Assembly (NCBI RefSeq): GCF_002005565.1
Contig: NZ_BDJC01000049.1
Location: 1 to 53,397, forward strand
From: Streptomyces sp. JHA26
GTDB taxonomy: Bacteria > Actinomycetota > Actinomycetes > Streptomycetales > Streptomycetaceae
Length of the DNA: 53,397 bases
Direction: 5' to 3'
The position numbers were made by a program, and so were the translations under genes. Numbering within the stretch: the first letter of the stretch is position 1; every line of letters starts with the position of its first letter. Of the stretch, positions 36,691 to 44,102 are shown in pieces. Under the pieces are notes generated by a model that saw nothing but the letters and a program-made list of their open reading frames with translations, searched no databases and was not told the DNA's origin.

Positions 36691-36800
36691 GACGGGCGTG
36701 GACGGACCCGGCGTGGGTGCGCGAGCAGGTCTCGTCGTCCCGCTGACCCACCCGGCGCCGGCGCCCCGCGTCTCGGGCCCCGCGCCTCGCGTCCCGGGCG

Positions 36801-37781
36801 TCAGTCCCGGGCCGCCTCCGGGTGCAGCCGCACCCAGCCCGCCCAGGCCGACGTGATCATGTCCTCGACGTCGTGCTTGGCCTTCCAGCCCAGCTCGACG
36901 GCCGCCCGGTCGGCCGAGGCGATCACGCGGGCGGGGTCGCCGGGGCGGCGGGGGCCGACCGTGGGGGGCTGGTCGTGGCCGGTGAGGGCGTTGATGCGGT
37001 CGATCATCTCCCGGACGGAGACGCCCTCGCCCCGGCCGATGTTGAGGGTGAGGGAGCGGCCCGGGGAGGACCGCAGGGCGCGGGCCGCCGCCACGTGGGC
37101 CTCGGCCAGGTCGACCACATGGATGTAGTCGCGCACGCAGGTGCCGTCCGGCGTGGCGTAGTCGTCGCCGAAGATCCGGGGCGCCGCGGACTCCGTCAGC
37201 TTCTCGAAGACCATCGGGACGAGGTTGGAGACGCCGGTGTCGGCCAGCTCGGGGCTCGCCGCGCCCGCCACGTTGAAGTAGCGCAGCGACGCCGTGGCGA
37301 GGCCCGTCGCCCGCCCGGTCGCCCTCACCAGCCACTCGCCGGCCAGCTTGGTCTCGCCGTACGGCGACAGGGGCGCGCACGGCGTCTCCTCGGTCACCAG
37401 GTCGACGTCGGGCATGCCGTACACGGCGGCGGAGGAGGAGAAGACGAAGGAGGGGACGCCGGCCGAGGTGACCGCGTCCAGCAGGACGCGCAGGCCCTCG
37501 ACGTTCTCGCGGTAGTAGTGCAGCGGCCGGTCCACCGACTCGCCGACCTGCTTCTTCGCCGCGAGGTGCACGACGCCGGTGACGGCGTGGTCGGCGAGGG
37601 CGCGTGCGACCCGCTCGCCGTCCAGGACCGAGCCCACCACCAGGGGCACACCGTCGGGCACGCGCTCCGCGGTCCCGGAGGACAGGTCGTCGTACACCAC
37701 CGTCCCCTCGCCCGCCTCGGTCATCGCCCGGACGACGTGCGATCCGATGTATCCGGCGCCGCCGGTGATCAGCCAGGTCAT
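36801..37781 (-). CDS. galE: UDP-glucose 4-epimerase
   Basis: This 326-residue extended short-chain dehydrogenase has the NAD-binding motif TGGAGYIGSH, the active-site SSSAAVYG and YGETK (Tyr-x-x-x-Lys), and the GalE-typical YFNVAGA. It interconverts UDP-glucose and UDP-galactose in the cytoplasm. Placed among GT2 and TagF genes, it may supply UDP-galactose for decorating or building the wall polymer. ATG at 37781 starts at the Rossmann strand; an upstream in-frame extension of 19 residues is not conserved. Confidence 0.94.
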   Translation of the reverse strand: MTWLITGGAGYIGSHVVRAMTEAGEGTVVYDDLSSGTAERVPDGVPLVVGSVLDGERVARALADHAVTGVVHLAAKKQVGESVDRPLHYYRENVEGLRVLLDAVTSAGVPSFVFSSSAAVYGMPDVDLVTEETPCAPLSPYGETKLAGEWLVRATGRATGLATASLRYFNVAGAASPELADTGVSNLVPMVFEKLTESAAPRIFGDDYATPDGTCVRDYIHVVDLAEAHVAAARALRSSPGRSLTLNIGRGEGVSVREMIDRINALTGHDQPPTVGPRRPGDPARVIASADRAAVELGWKAKHDVEDMITSAWAGWVRLHPEAARD

Positions 37782-37894
37782 TGCGGCCGTCCCCTCGTCA
37801 GTGGTCCTCGCTCGACCTCGGTCTCCCGAAGGCTTCAACGGTCATGATCCGTCGTTCGGTTCCCGTCCGGGCGCTCCACCCGGCCGTCCCGGCC

Positions 37895-38365
37895 TCAGGA
37901 AGGGGCGGCGGCGGACTCGGGGACGTAGGCGTCCAGGGCGCTGGTGAGCCGGTCGAGACGGGTGCGCAGGTCCTGGATCTCCGCGAGGTCCAGGCCGGTC
38001 GCCGCCGCGATCCGGCGCGGCACCCCGGCGGCCCGCTCGCGCAGCGCCAGGCCCTCCCCGGTCAGGGACACGTCCACCGACCGCTCGTCGCGCGCGCTGC
38101 GCTCCCGCCGGACCAGACCGGCCGCCTCCAGCCGCTTGAGCAGGGGCGACAGCGTGCCGGAGTCGAGCCGCAGGTGCTCGCCGAGCTTCTTGACCGGCAG
38201 CTCCCCGTGCTCCCACAGCACCAGCATCACCAGGTACTGCGGGTAGGTGAGCCCCAGCTCCCTGAGGGCCACGCGGTAGACCCCGCCGAAGGCGCGTGAG
38301 GCCGCGTTCAGGGAGAAGCAGATCTGCTGGTCCAGCCGGAGCCAGTCCGTCGCGGGCGTGGTCAT
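37895..38365 (-). CDS. ohrR: MarR-family organic-peroxide sensor OhrR
   Basis: This 156-residue MarR-type regulator has the OhrR reactive cysteine near the N-terminus (QQICFSLN, Cys16) and a winged-helix domain (VKKLGEHLRLDSGTLSPLLKRLEAAGLVRRERS and DERSVDVSLT). On oxidation by organic hydroperoxides OhrR leaves DNA and derepresses ohrA. The divergent ohrA gene and the palindrome between them fit this. An OhrR/OhrA pair regulated this way is known in S. coelicolor. Confidence 0.95.
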   Translation of the reverse strand: MTTPATDWLRLDQQICFSLNAASRAFGGVYRVALRELGLTYPQYLVMLVLWEHGELPVKKLGEHLRLDSGTLSPLLKRLEAAGLVRRERSARDERSVDVSLTGEGLALRERAAGVPRRIAAATGLDLAEIQDLRTRLDRLTSALDAYVPESAAAPS

Positions 38366-38409
38366 GTCTCCCAGGGTAGCCGACGTTCCGTGCCCACGAT
38401 TTAGTTGTG

Positions 38410-38424
38410 CGCAATTGAATTGCG
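38410..38424. promoter_or_regulatory. OhrR operator
   Basis: CGCAATT-G-AATTGCG is a perfect 7-1-7 palindrome in the ohrR-ohrA intergenic region. Its CAATT-N-AATTG core matches the OhrR site known from other bacteria. Such an AT-rich core is striking in this GC-rich background. Confidence 0.85.
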
Positions 38425-38487
38425 TGCTCTACTGGTGGTCGTCAGCAGTCGCCACGACGCTTCTCCGCAGAGAGGGACGGTTCTCCC

Positions 38488-38901
38488 ATGGACGCGCTCT
38501 ACACCGCCGCCGCCACCGCCACCCACGGCCGTGACGGCCGCGCCGTCAGCTCCGACGGCACGCTGGACCTCGCCCTCGGCGTCCCCGTCGAGATGGGCGG
38601 CGACGGACGGGGCACCAACCCGGAGCAGCTGTTCGCCGCCGGGTACGCCGCCTGCTTCGGCAGCGCCCTCGGACTCGTCGGCCGGCAGGCCAAGGTCGAC
38701 GTCGCCGACGCCGCGGTGACCGCCGAGGTCGGCATCGGCAAGCAGGGCCAGGGCTTCGCGCTCGCCGTCACCCTCCGCGTCGAGCTGCCCGAGGGCGTGG
38801 ACGAGGAGACCGGCCGCAAGCTGGTCGAGCAGGCCCACCAGGTCTGCCCCTACTCCAACGCCACCCGCGGCAACATCGAGGTCGAGCTCGTCGTCGAGTA
38901 G
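38488..38901 (+). CDS. ohrA: Organic hydroperoxide reductase OhrA
   Basis: This 137-residue Ohr-family thiol peroxidase has the two redox cysteines in AACFGSAL (Cys56) and QVCPYSNATRGN (Cys120), with the conserved Glu46 in NPEQLF. It reduces fatty-acid and other organic hydroperoxides in the cytoplasm, usually with lipoamide-linked electrons. It is divergent from ohrR and converges with the membrane-protein gene after 15 bases. Confidence 0.97.
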   Translation: MDALYTAAATATHGRDGRAVSSDGTLDLALGVPVEMGGDGRGTNPEQLFAAGYAACFGSALGLVGRQAKVDVADAAVTAEVGIGKQGQGFALAVTLRVELPEGVDEETGRKLVEQAHQVCPYSNATRGNIEVELVVE

Positions 38902-38916
38902 GCACCGGCGCCCGGG

Positions 38917-40473
38917 TCATCCCCCGACCCGCGCCAGCACCTCCCCCGTCCGCTCGCTCCACGCCACCACCACCGCCTCCTCGGGCACCGGGTGCCAGCG
39001 CGTCAGCAGCAGCCAGCGGACGTGGTAGCGGCGCACGACGGCGGCGCGCACGGCGCGGGTCGAGCCGGGGGCGAGGTAGGCCTTCACGTCGGCCACGCGC
39101 CGTCTGCGCTCCCGCTCGTCCAGCGACGGGTCCGGCCAGGCCGGCGCCGCGAGGTTCGGCCCGTACCCGGCGAGGGCGTGGACGGCGTGGTAGCCGTCGG
39201 TGATCACCACCTCGCCGGGTCCGATGTGCCGGGCGGCCCAGTCGTACGCCGGCCAGTCGGGCGGCTGCGCGAAGCCGACCGGGTCCAGCGGGCGCGGCAC
39301 CACCGCCCCGGCCTGGACCGTGAGGAAGCCCAGCAGGGCCCCCGCGGCCACCGCCGTGCCCAGCAGCCGCCGCCACCATCCCCACGGCCGCGGGGCCGCC
39401 AGCTCGATCGCCGCCGCGAACTGCAGCGGCACCAGCGTGAGCCCGAGGATCCTGCCGTAGGTGTAGTGGCCGCTGAACCAGCCGTACGCCACCACCGCGC
39501 AGTCCAGCGCGAACATCAGCACCAGCGGGTCCCGCGCCGAGCGGCGCCCGCGCAGCCACAGGGCCGGCAGCCCGAGCAGCGCCAGCCAGAACTCCCCGGG
39601 CAGGTCCAGGTACAGGACGCGGTGCATCCCGTCCACGCTGTCGTCGCCGGCCAGCGCGAACACGTCGAAGTACGGCCAGCAGGCCGCCGACAGCAGCGCC
39701 ACCGCCCCCGTCAGCGCCCACCGACCGAGGACCGCCGCGCCCCGGCCGCGCTGCCACCCCGCCACCAGCGCCGCGCCGCCCAGCGCGGTGGCCACCGACG
39801 TGATCGGGTGGACCAGCAGCACCAGCCCGTACAGCACGCCCAGCCCCGCGTACCCGCCGAAGCCGTGCAGTCCGCTGGGGCCCACGTACCGCACCCGGTG
39901 CGCGTCCCGCGCCCGTGCCCCGGTCAGCGCCCAGGCCCAGAAGGTGAGGCCGATCGCGCACGCCGACGGGTAGCCGAGGTTGCCGGTCATCGACATCAGC
40001 CCCAGGTAACCGCTCCACCAGGCCCGCTCGGTGCCCCACAGCAGCGTCATCGCGCCCAGCGCCAGCACGGGCGCCCACGGCCGCGGGGTCAGCACCCGCA
40101 CGAAACGGTTCAGGCCGGTCAGCAGCACCACCAGGTTCAGCGGCCCGGCGAGCCGCACCACCTCCCAGCCGCCCAGCCCCGTGAACCGGGCGAACAGGCC
40201 CTCGGCCACCGCGTACGGCGAGTAGTAGGCGCTGCCCGCGCCCGGCAGGTCGGCCATCGGGTGGCGCGGACGCAGCGGGTCGGCCTTCAGGCGTTCCACC
40301 ACCGCCGCGTGCTGCCCGGCGTCGCAGCACAGCGGCACCTGCCAGTACGCCAGCGTCATCACCAGGAAGAACAGCAGGCCGGCGGCCTGGAACGGGGTGG
40401 GACGCCAGAAGCGGCCGCCGCGCAGGGCCGTCGCACCGCGCACGGCCTGCCGGGCGAGGACGCCGGCGCTCAC
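38917..40473 (-). CDS. Polytopic membrane protein, paralogue of 27793-29313
   Basis: This 518-residue protein has about ten membrane helices and a soluble C-terminal tail. It shares a colinear set of motifs with the protein at 27793-29313: CDAGQHAAVVERL, YYSPYAVAEGL, LWGTERAWWSGYLGLMS, LLVHPITS, WPYFDVFAL and SGHYTYGRIL. Conserved Asp/His residues in the first outside loop suggest GT-C-type chemistry on a lipid-linked sugar, but no named family is recognised. The pair brackets much of the wall-polymer locus. It starts at GTG, downstream of a 20-bp palindrome. Confidence 0.78.
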   Translation of the reverse strand: MSAGVLARQAVRGATALRGGRFWRPTPFQAAGLLFFLVMTLAYWQVPLCCDAGQHAAVVERLKADPLRPRHPMADLPGAGSAYYSPYAVAEGLFARFTGLGGWEVVRLAGPLNLVVLLTGLNRFVRVLTPRPWAPVLALGAMTLLWGTERAWWSGYLGLMSMTGNLGYPSACAIGLTFWAWALTGARARDAHRVRYVGPSGLHGFGGYAGLGVLYGLVLLVHPITSVATALGGAALVAGWQRGRGAAVLGRWALTGAVALLSAACWPYFDVFALAGDDSVDGMHRVLYLDLPGEFWLALLGLPALWLRGRRSARDPLVLMFALDCAVVAYGWFSGHYTYGRILGLTLVPLQFAAAIELAAPRPWGWWRRLLGTAVAAGALLGFLTVQAGAVVPRPLDPVGFAQPPDWPAYDWAARHIGPGEVVITDGYHAVHALAGYGPNLAAPAWPDPSLDERERRRRVADVKAYLAPGSTRAVRAAVVRRYHVRWLLLTRWHPVPEEAVVVAWSERTGEVLARVGG

Positions 40474-40523
40474 TGGACGACGGGAAAGGGGGACATCCGG
40501 GGCATTGGGCGTATGTTCCCGCC

Positions 40524-40543
40524 GACGTCAACGGCTTGACGTC
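40524..40543. promoter_or_regulatory. 20-bp operator-like palindrome upstream of the membrane protein gene
   Basis: GACGTCAA (40524-40531), CGGC, TTGACGTC (40536-40543) form a perfect 8-4-8 inverted repeat about 50 bases before the GTG at 40473. A TTGACG within it could also serve as a -35 element on the minus strand. It looks like a repressor site rather than a terminator because the stem is short. Confidence 0.5.
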
Positions 40544-40592
40544 ACTTCACCCCAACGGGTGAGGGTCGGGTGCGGACGGGCGGGGGCCGGGG

Positions 40593-41867
40593 TCAGTCGA
40601 CGACGCGCGCCCGGTGGGCCTGTCCCTGCGCGGGCAGTGCCACCCGGCTCGACAGCACCGGCTCCAGCAGCAGCGGAACGCCCACCACCGGCAGCAGCCA
40701 GGCCAGCACGATCAACCGCTCGCCCCAGATGTCGATGTCCGGGTGCGCGGCCTGGGTGAGGATCCCGGTGAACGCCGCCGCGACCACGAACACACCGACC
40801 GCGCGCCCCCGCCGCAGCGCGCCCCACGCCCCGGCGCCCAGGGCCGCGGCGAACAGCGGCTCCCACGCCTGCCGGCGCAGCCACTCCCCCCAGAAGTTGC
40901 CCTGCAACTGCCAGAACTCCGGCCACGGATCCCCGCGGTCCGGCCGCGCGAAGTGATCGGTGAGCAGGTCCTGGAGGCTGTCGGCCTCCGACGGGTAGTG
41001 CAGCAGCCGGGCCAGCGCCATCGTCAGGACCGCCCCGACCAGGCCCACCGCCGCGAGCGCCCGCACACCCCGGCCCGGGGGCCGGCCCCGCCGGTGCCGC
41101 CGCAGCGCGACCGCGGCGCCGGCCGCCGCCAGGCACACCCCGAGGAACAGCGCCTGGGAGTGCTTGACGGCGAACAGCGCGAGCAGCGACCCGGTGACCA
41201 GGACGAGTCCCGCCCGCTCGCGCCCCGCCCGCAGCACCAGCGCACAGCCCCACACCGCCGCCAGCGTCAGCGCCATCAGCAGCCCCTCGGTCATCGGGCG
41301 CATGGCGGTGGTGCCGCTCGGCAGCACGTAGTACAGGGCCTGCCCGGTCAGCGCGAGCGGCACCGGCACGGACAGCGTGCGCAGGACCAGGAAGGCGAGG
41401 ACGCCGCCCGCGCACGCGACGACCACGCTCGCCGCCCACAGCCCCCACGTCACCCCGAACACGGTGACGAACGGCACCAGGAACACCGGGTAGCCGGGGC
41501 GCACCTCGAAGATCCGCATGAAGCGCTCCGGCATGAACGGCACGATGCGGCCGGTCTGCCCGGCCGCCAGCCGAGGCTCCACCCGCGCCCACTCCCGCTC
41601 CCGGCACTCCGCCGCGACCCGGTCGGACGGGTCGGGACGGTGGAAGCGGACCACGTCCACGCTCTGGTCGCGCCGGGCCGTCGAGGCCCGGCCCGCGCAC
41701 ACGTAGTCGATGGTGGCCGACGCCGCCCCGCGCTTGCTCTCGCCGGACAGGCTCAGCGCGTACGCCAGGTAGTTCCTGGTGTCGGGCGTGTCCCGGCCGG
41801 TGACGTTCGCGAGCTGCAGCAGGGCGAACACCGCGGCCAGGACCAGCACCCAGGCGCGCGGCCTCAC
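40593..41867 (-). CDS. Integral membrane protein of the wall-polymer locus
   Basis: This 424-residue protein has about nine to ten helices. A long first outside region (RDTPDTRNYLAYAL to FMPERFMRIFEVRPGYP) contains several acidic and basic residues. No family is securely recognised; the layout could be GT-C glycosyltransferase-like or a polymer-modifying enzyme. It begins at a GTG overlapping the stop of the upstream TagF-fusion gene (GTGA), so it is translationally coupled to it and likely works in the same pathway. Confidence 0.75.
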   Translation of the reverse strand: MRPRAWVLVLAAVFALLQLANVTGRDTPDTRNYLAYALSLSGESKRGAASATIDYVCAGRASTARRDQSVDVVRFHRPDPSDRVAAECREREWARVEPRLAAGQTGRIVPFMPERFMRIFEVRPGYPVFLVPFVTVFGVTWGLWAASVVVACAGGVLAFLVLRTLSVPVPLALTGQALYYVLPSGTTAMRPMTEGLLMALTLAAVWGCALVLRAGRERAGLVLVTGSLLALFAVKHSQALFLGVCLAAAGAAVALRRHRRGRPPGRGVRALAAVGLVGAVLTMALARLLHYPSEADSLQDLLTDHFARPDRGDPWPEFWQLQGNFWGEWLRRQAWEPLFAAALGAGAWGALRRGRAVGVFVVAAAFTGILTQAAHPDIDIWGERLIVLAWLLPVVGVPLLLEPVLSSRVALPAQGQAHRARVVD

Positions 41868-44095
41868 GAGGACGGCAGCAGGTCGTGGTCGGCCGTGGAC
41901 ACGGCACGGGGCCCCGGGATGGCGACCGCCGGATCCGCCGCCGGCATCGCCTCGCCCAGCATCAGCGTCCGGACGACCCGCTCGGCGGCCCGCCCGTCGT
42001 CGTACTCGCCGAACCGCGCCCGGAACGCGGACCGTAGCCGCGCCGCCTCCTCGTCCCGCCACGCCCCGGACTCCAGCAGCCACACCAGCTCCCGGTAGGA
42101 GCGCGACACGTGGCCCGGCGCGTCGGCGGTGATGTCGAAGTAGGCGCCGCGGCTCGCCGTGTAGGCGCCCCAGTCGTCGGCGTGGACGACGATCGGCCGG
42201 TCCAGGAGCGCGTAGTCGAACATCAGGGCGGAGTAGTCGGTGATCAGCAGGTCGGAGGCGAGCATCACGTCCTCGACGTGCGGTTCGTCCGTCGCGTCGA
42301 CGACCACGCCCCGCCGGTGCAGCTCGGACAGGCCCATGCCGCGGGCGGGGCCGGTGGCGAGCGAGGGGTGCAGCCGGACCACCAGGGTGTGGTCCTCGCC
42401 GAGGTCGGCGGCGAGCCGGGCCAGGTCGATCCGGTCGACGTGCCCGCCCCGCCGGTAGTCGCGGCGGGTCGGCGCGTACAGCACCACCGTGTGGTCCTCG
42501 GGCACACCGAGCCGCTCGCGCACCCGGCGCCCGTGCTCGCGACCGGCGCCGACGAGGACGTCGTTGCGCGGGCTGCCGGTCCGCACGGACGTGAAGTGGC
42601 ACGGGTACGCCCGCTCCCACACCAGCTCCGAGTGCCGGTTGGCGACCAGGCTGTAGTCCCAGCGGTCGGCGCGGCGCAGCATCTGCGGCACGTCCAGGCC
42701 GAGCCGGGCACCCGGCTTGCCCAGCAGGTCGGCGCCCATGTACTTGAGCGGGGTGCCCTGGTGGGTGTGGATGTGGACGCTGCCGGGGCGCTTGGCCAGG
42801 GCGCCGGGCCAGTTGACGTTGTTGACGAAGTACGTGGCCCGCTCGGTCACCCGGCGGTAGGCCGTGCTGCCCAGGATCACGTGCTCCGTGTCCGGCGGCA
42901 GCAGTGCCGCGTCCTCCTCGTCGCGCACCACCCACACCCCGCGCAGGTGCGGCGCGATCTCGCGGGCCTTGCGGTAGATCGCCGCGGGGTCGCCGAGCAC
43001 GCCCCGGTGGGAGAACGCCGAGTACACGGCGAGGTCCGGGTCCAGGGGACGGCGGCCGTTCACCGCGGAGCGGACCCGGCCCAGGTGCCCGGCGGCCGCG
43101 CCGCCCGCCTGCCGCGTCCGCCGCACCAGCTCCCGGCCCGCCCGCCCGGACCGCCGCCCCAGCCGGTACGCCGTCCAGCCCCGCTCCAGCACCCGCAGCT
43201 GCGCCGGGGTCGTCACGCCCTCGGGCCGGTGGGCGCGGAACACCTCGGCGGTGCGGCGGAAGAACTCGGCCTTGTCGGCCGGGGGCAGCCGGTCCGGCTT
43301 GGACAGGATGTCCAGGCAGTGCTCGCCCATCTTGGCGTGCAGGAACGGCCGCCAGCGGGCCAGCTCGGGCCGGGCGTCGACGAACGCGAAGACCCGCTCG
43401 TACTGCTCGTGGACGTCGAAGTGCTTGCGGCTGGTGGTGGACAGGATGTTGCCGCTGCGCCGCTGCCGGTAGTTCAGGCAGATGCGGTCCAGCGTGGCGA
43501 TCCGCCCGGCGCTGAACATCACCGGGAACGTCCAGGGCGTGTCCTCGTAGTAGCCCGGCGGGAAGGCGAAGCCCTCGCGCTCGGTGAAGTCGCGCCGGTA
43601 GACCTTGTTCCACACCACCATCAGCAGGTCGAGGATCTCCGGGCGCTCGGCGGCCGTGAAGGTGCCGTCGCCGGCCTCGGCGAGGATCCGGGCGAGGACG
43701 TTGCGGCGGGTGCCGCCCCACCAGTAGGTGCGGGCGTAGTCGAAGACCAGGACGTCCGGGTCGTCCGTCTCCGCGAGCCGGTCGGCCATCGCGCGCAGGG
43801 CGCCCGGGGTGAGGGTGTCGTCGCTGTCCAGGAAGAACAGGTAGTCGCCGGTGGCGTGCGGCATCCCGGCGTTGCGGGCCCGGCCGAGGCCGACGTTCTC
43901 CTCCAGGTGCAGCACGCGCACCCGGTCGTCGCGGGCCGCGTACTCGTCGAGGATCGCGCCGCAGCCGTCCGGCGAGCAGTCGTTCACGGCGATCACCTCG
44001 AGGTCCCGGTAGGACTGCTCCAGGACCGAGTCGAGGCACTCGCGCAGGAAGCCCTGCACCTGGTAGCAGGGGATGATGACGCTGAAGCGGGGCAC
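41864..44095 (-). CDS. GT2-TagF fusion protein with altered TagF active site
   Basis: This 743-residue protein has an intact N-terminal GT2 domain (FSVIIPCYQVQGFLRECLDSVL, FLDSDD at 90-93, catalytic YEDTPW) and a C-terminal TagF domain. In the TagF motif the residue before GTPLK, normally His, is Gln446 (THQGTPLKYMG). The other motifs are VVRLHPSL and ITDYSALMFDYALLDRP. The sugar-transferring half looks active, while the phosphotransferase half has lost the key His. GTG at 44095. The next gene overlaps its end; the upstream fusion gene ends 7 bases before it. Confidence 0.88.
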   Translation of the reverse strand: MPRFSVIIPCYQVQGFLRECLDSVLEQSYRDLEVIAVNDCSPDGCGAILDEYAARDDRVRVLHLEENVGLGRARNAGMPHATGDYLFFLDSDDTLTPGALRAMADRLAETDDPDVLVFDYARTYWWGGTRRNVLARILAEAGDGTFTAAERPEILDLLMVVWNKVYRRDFTEREGFAFPPGYYEDTPWTFPVMFSAGRIATLDRICLNYRQRRSGNILSTTSRKHFDVHEQYERVFAFVDARPELARWRPFLHAKMGEHCLDILSKPDRLPPADKAEFFRRTAEVFRAHRPEGVTTPAQLRVLERGWTAYRLGRRSGRAGRELVRRTRQAGGAAAGHLGRVRSAVNGRRPLDPDLAVYSAFSHRGVLGDPAAIYRKAREIAPHLRGVWVVRDEEDAALLPPDTEHVILGSTAYRRVTERATYFVNNVNWPGALAKRPGSVHIHTHQGTPLKYMGADLLGKPGARLGLDVPQMLRRADRWDYSLVANRHSELVWERAYPCHFTSVRTGSPRNDVLVGAGREHGRRVRERLGVPEDHTVVLYAPTRRDYRRGGHVDRIDLARLAADLGEDHTLVVRLHPSLATGPARGMGLSELHRRGVVVDATDEPHVEDVMLASDLLITDYSALMFDYALLDRPIVVHADDWGAYTASRGAYFDITADAPGHVSRSYRELVWLLESGAWRDEEAARLRSAFRARFGEYDDGRAAERVVRTLMLGEAMPAADPAVAIPGPRAVSTADHDLLPSS

Positions 44096-44102
44096 TGCGG
44101 GG

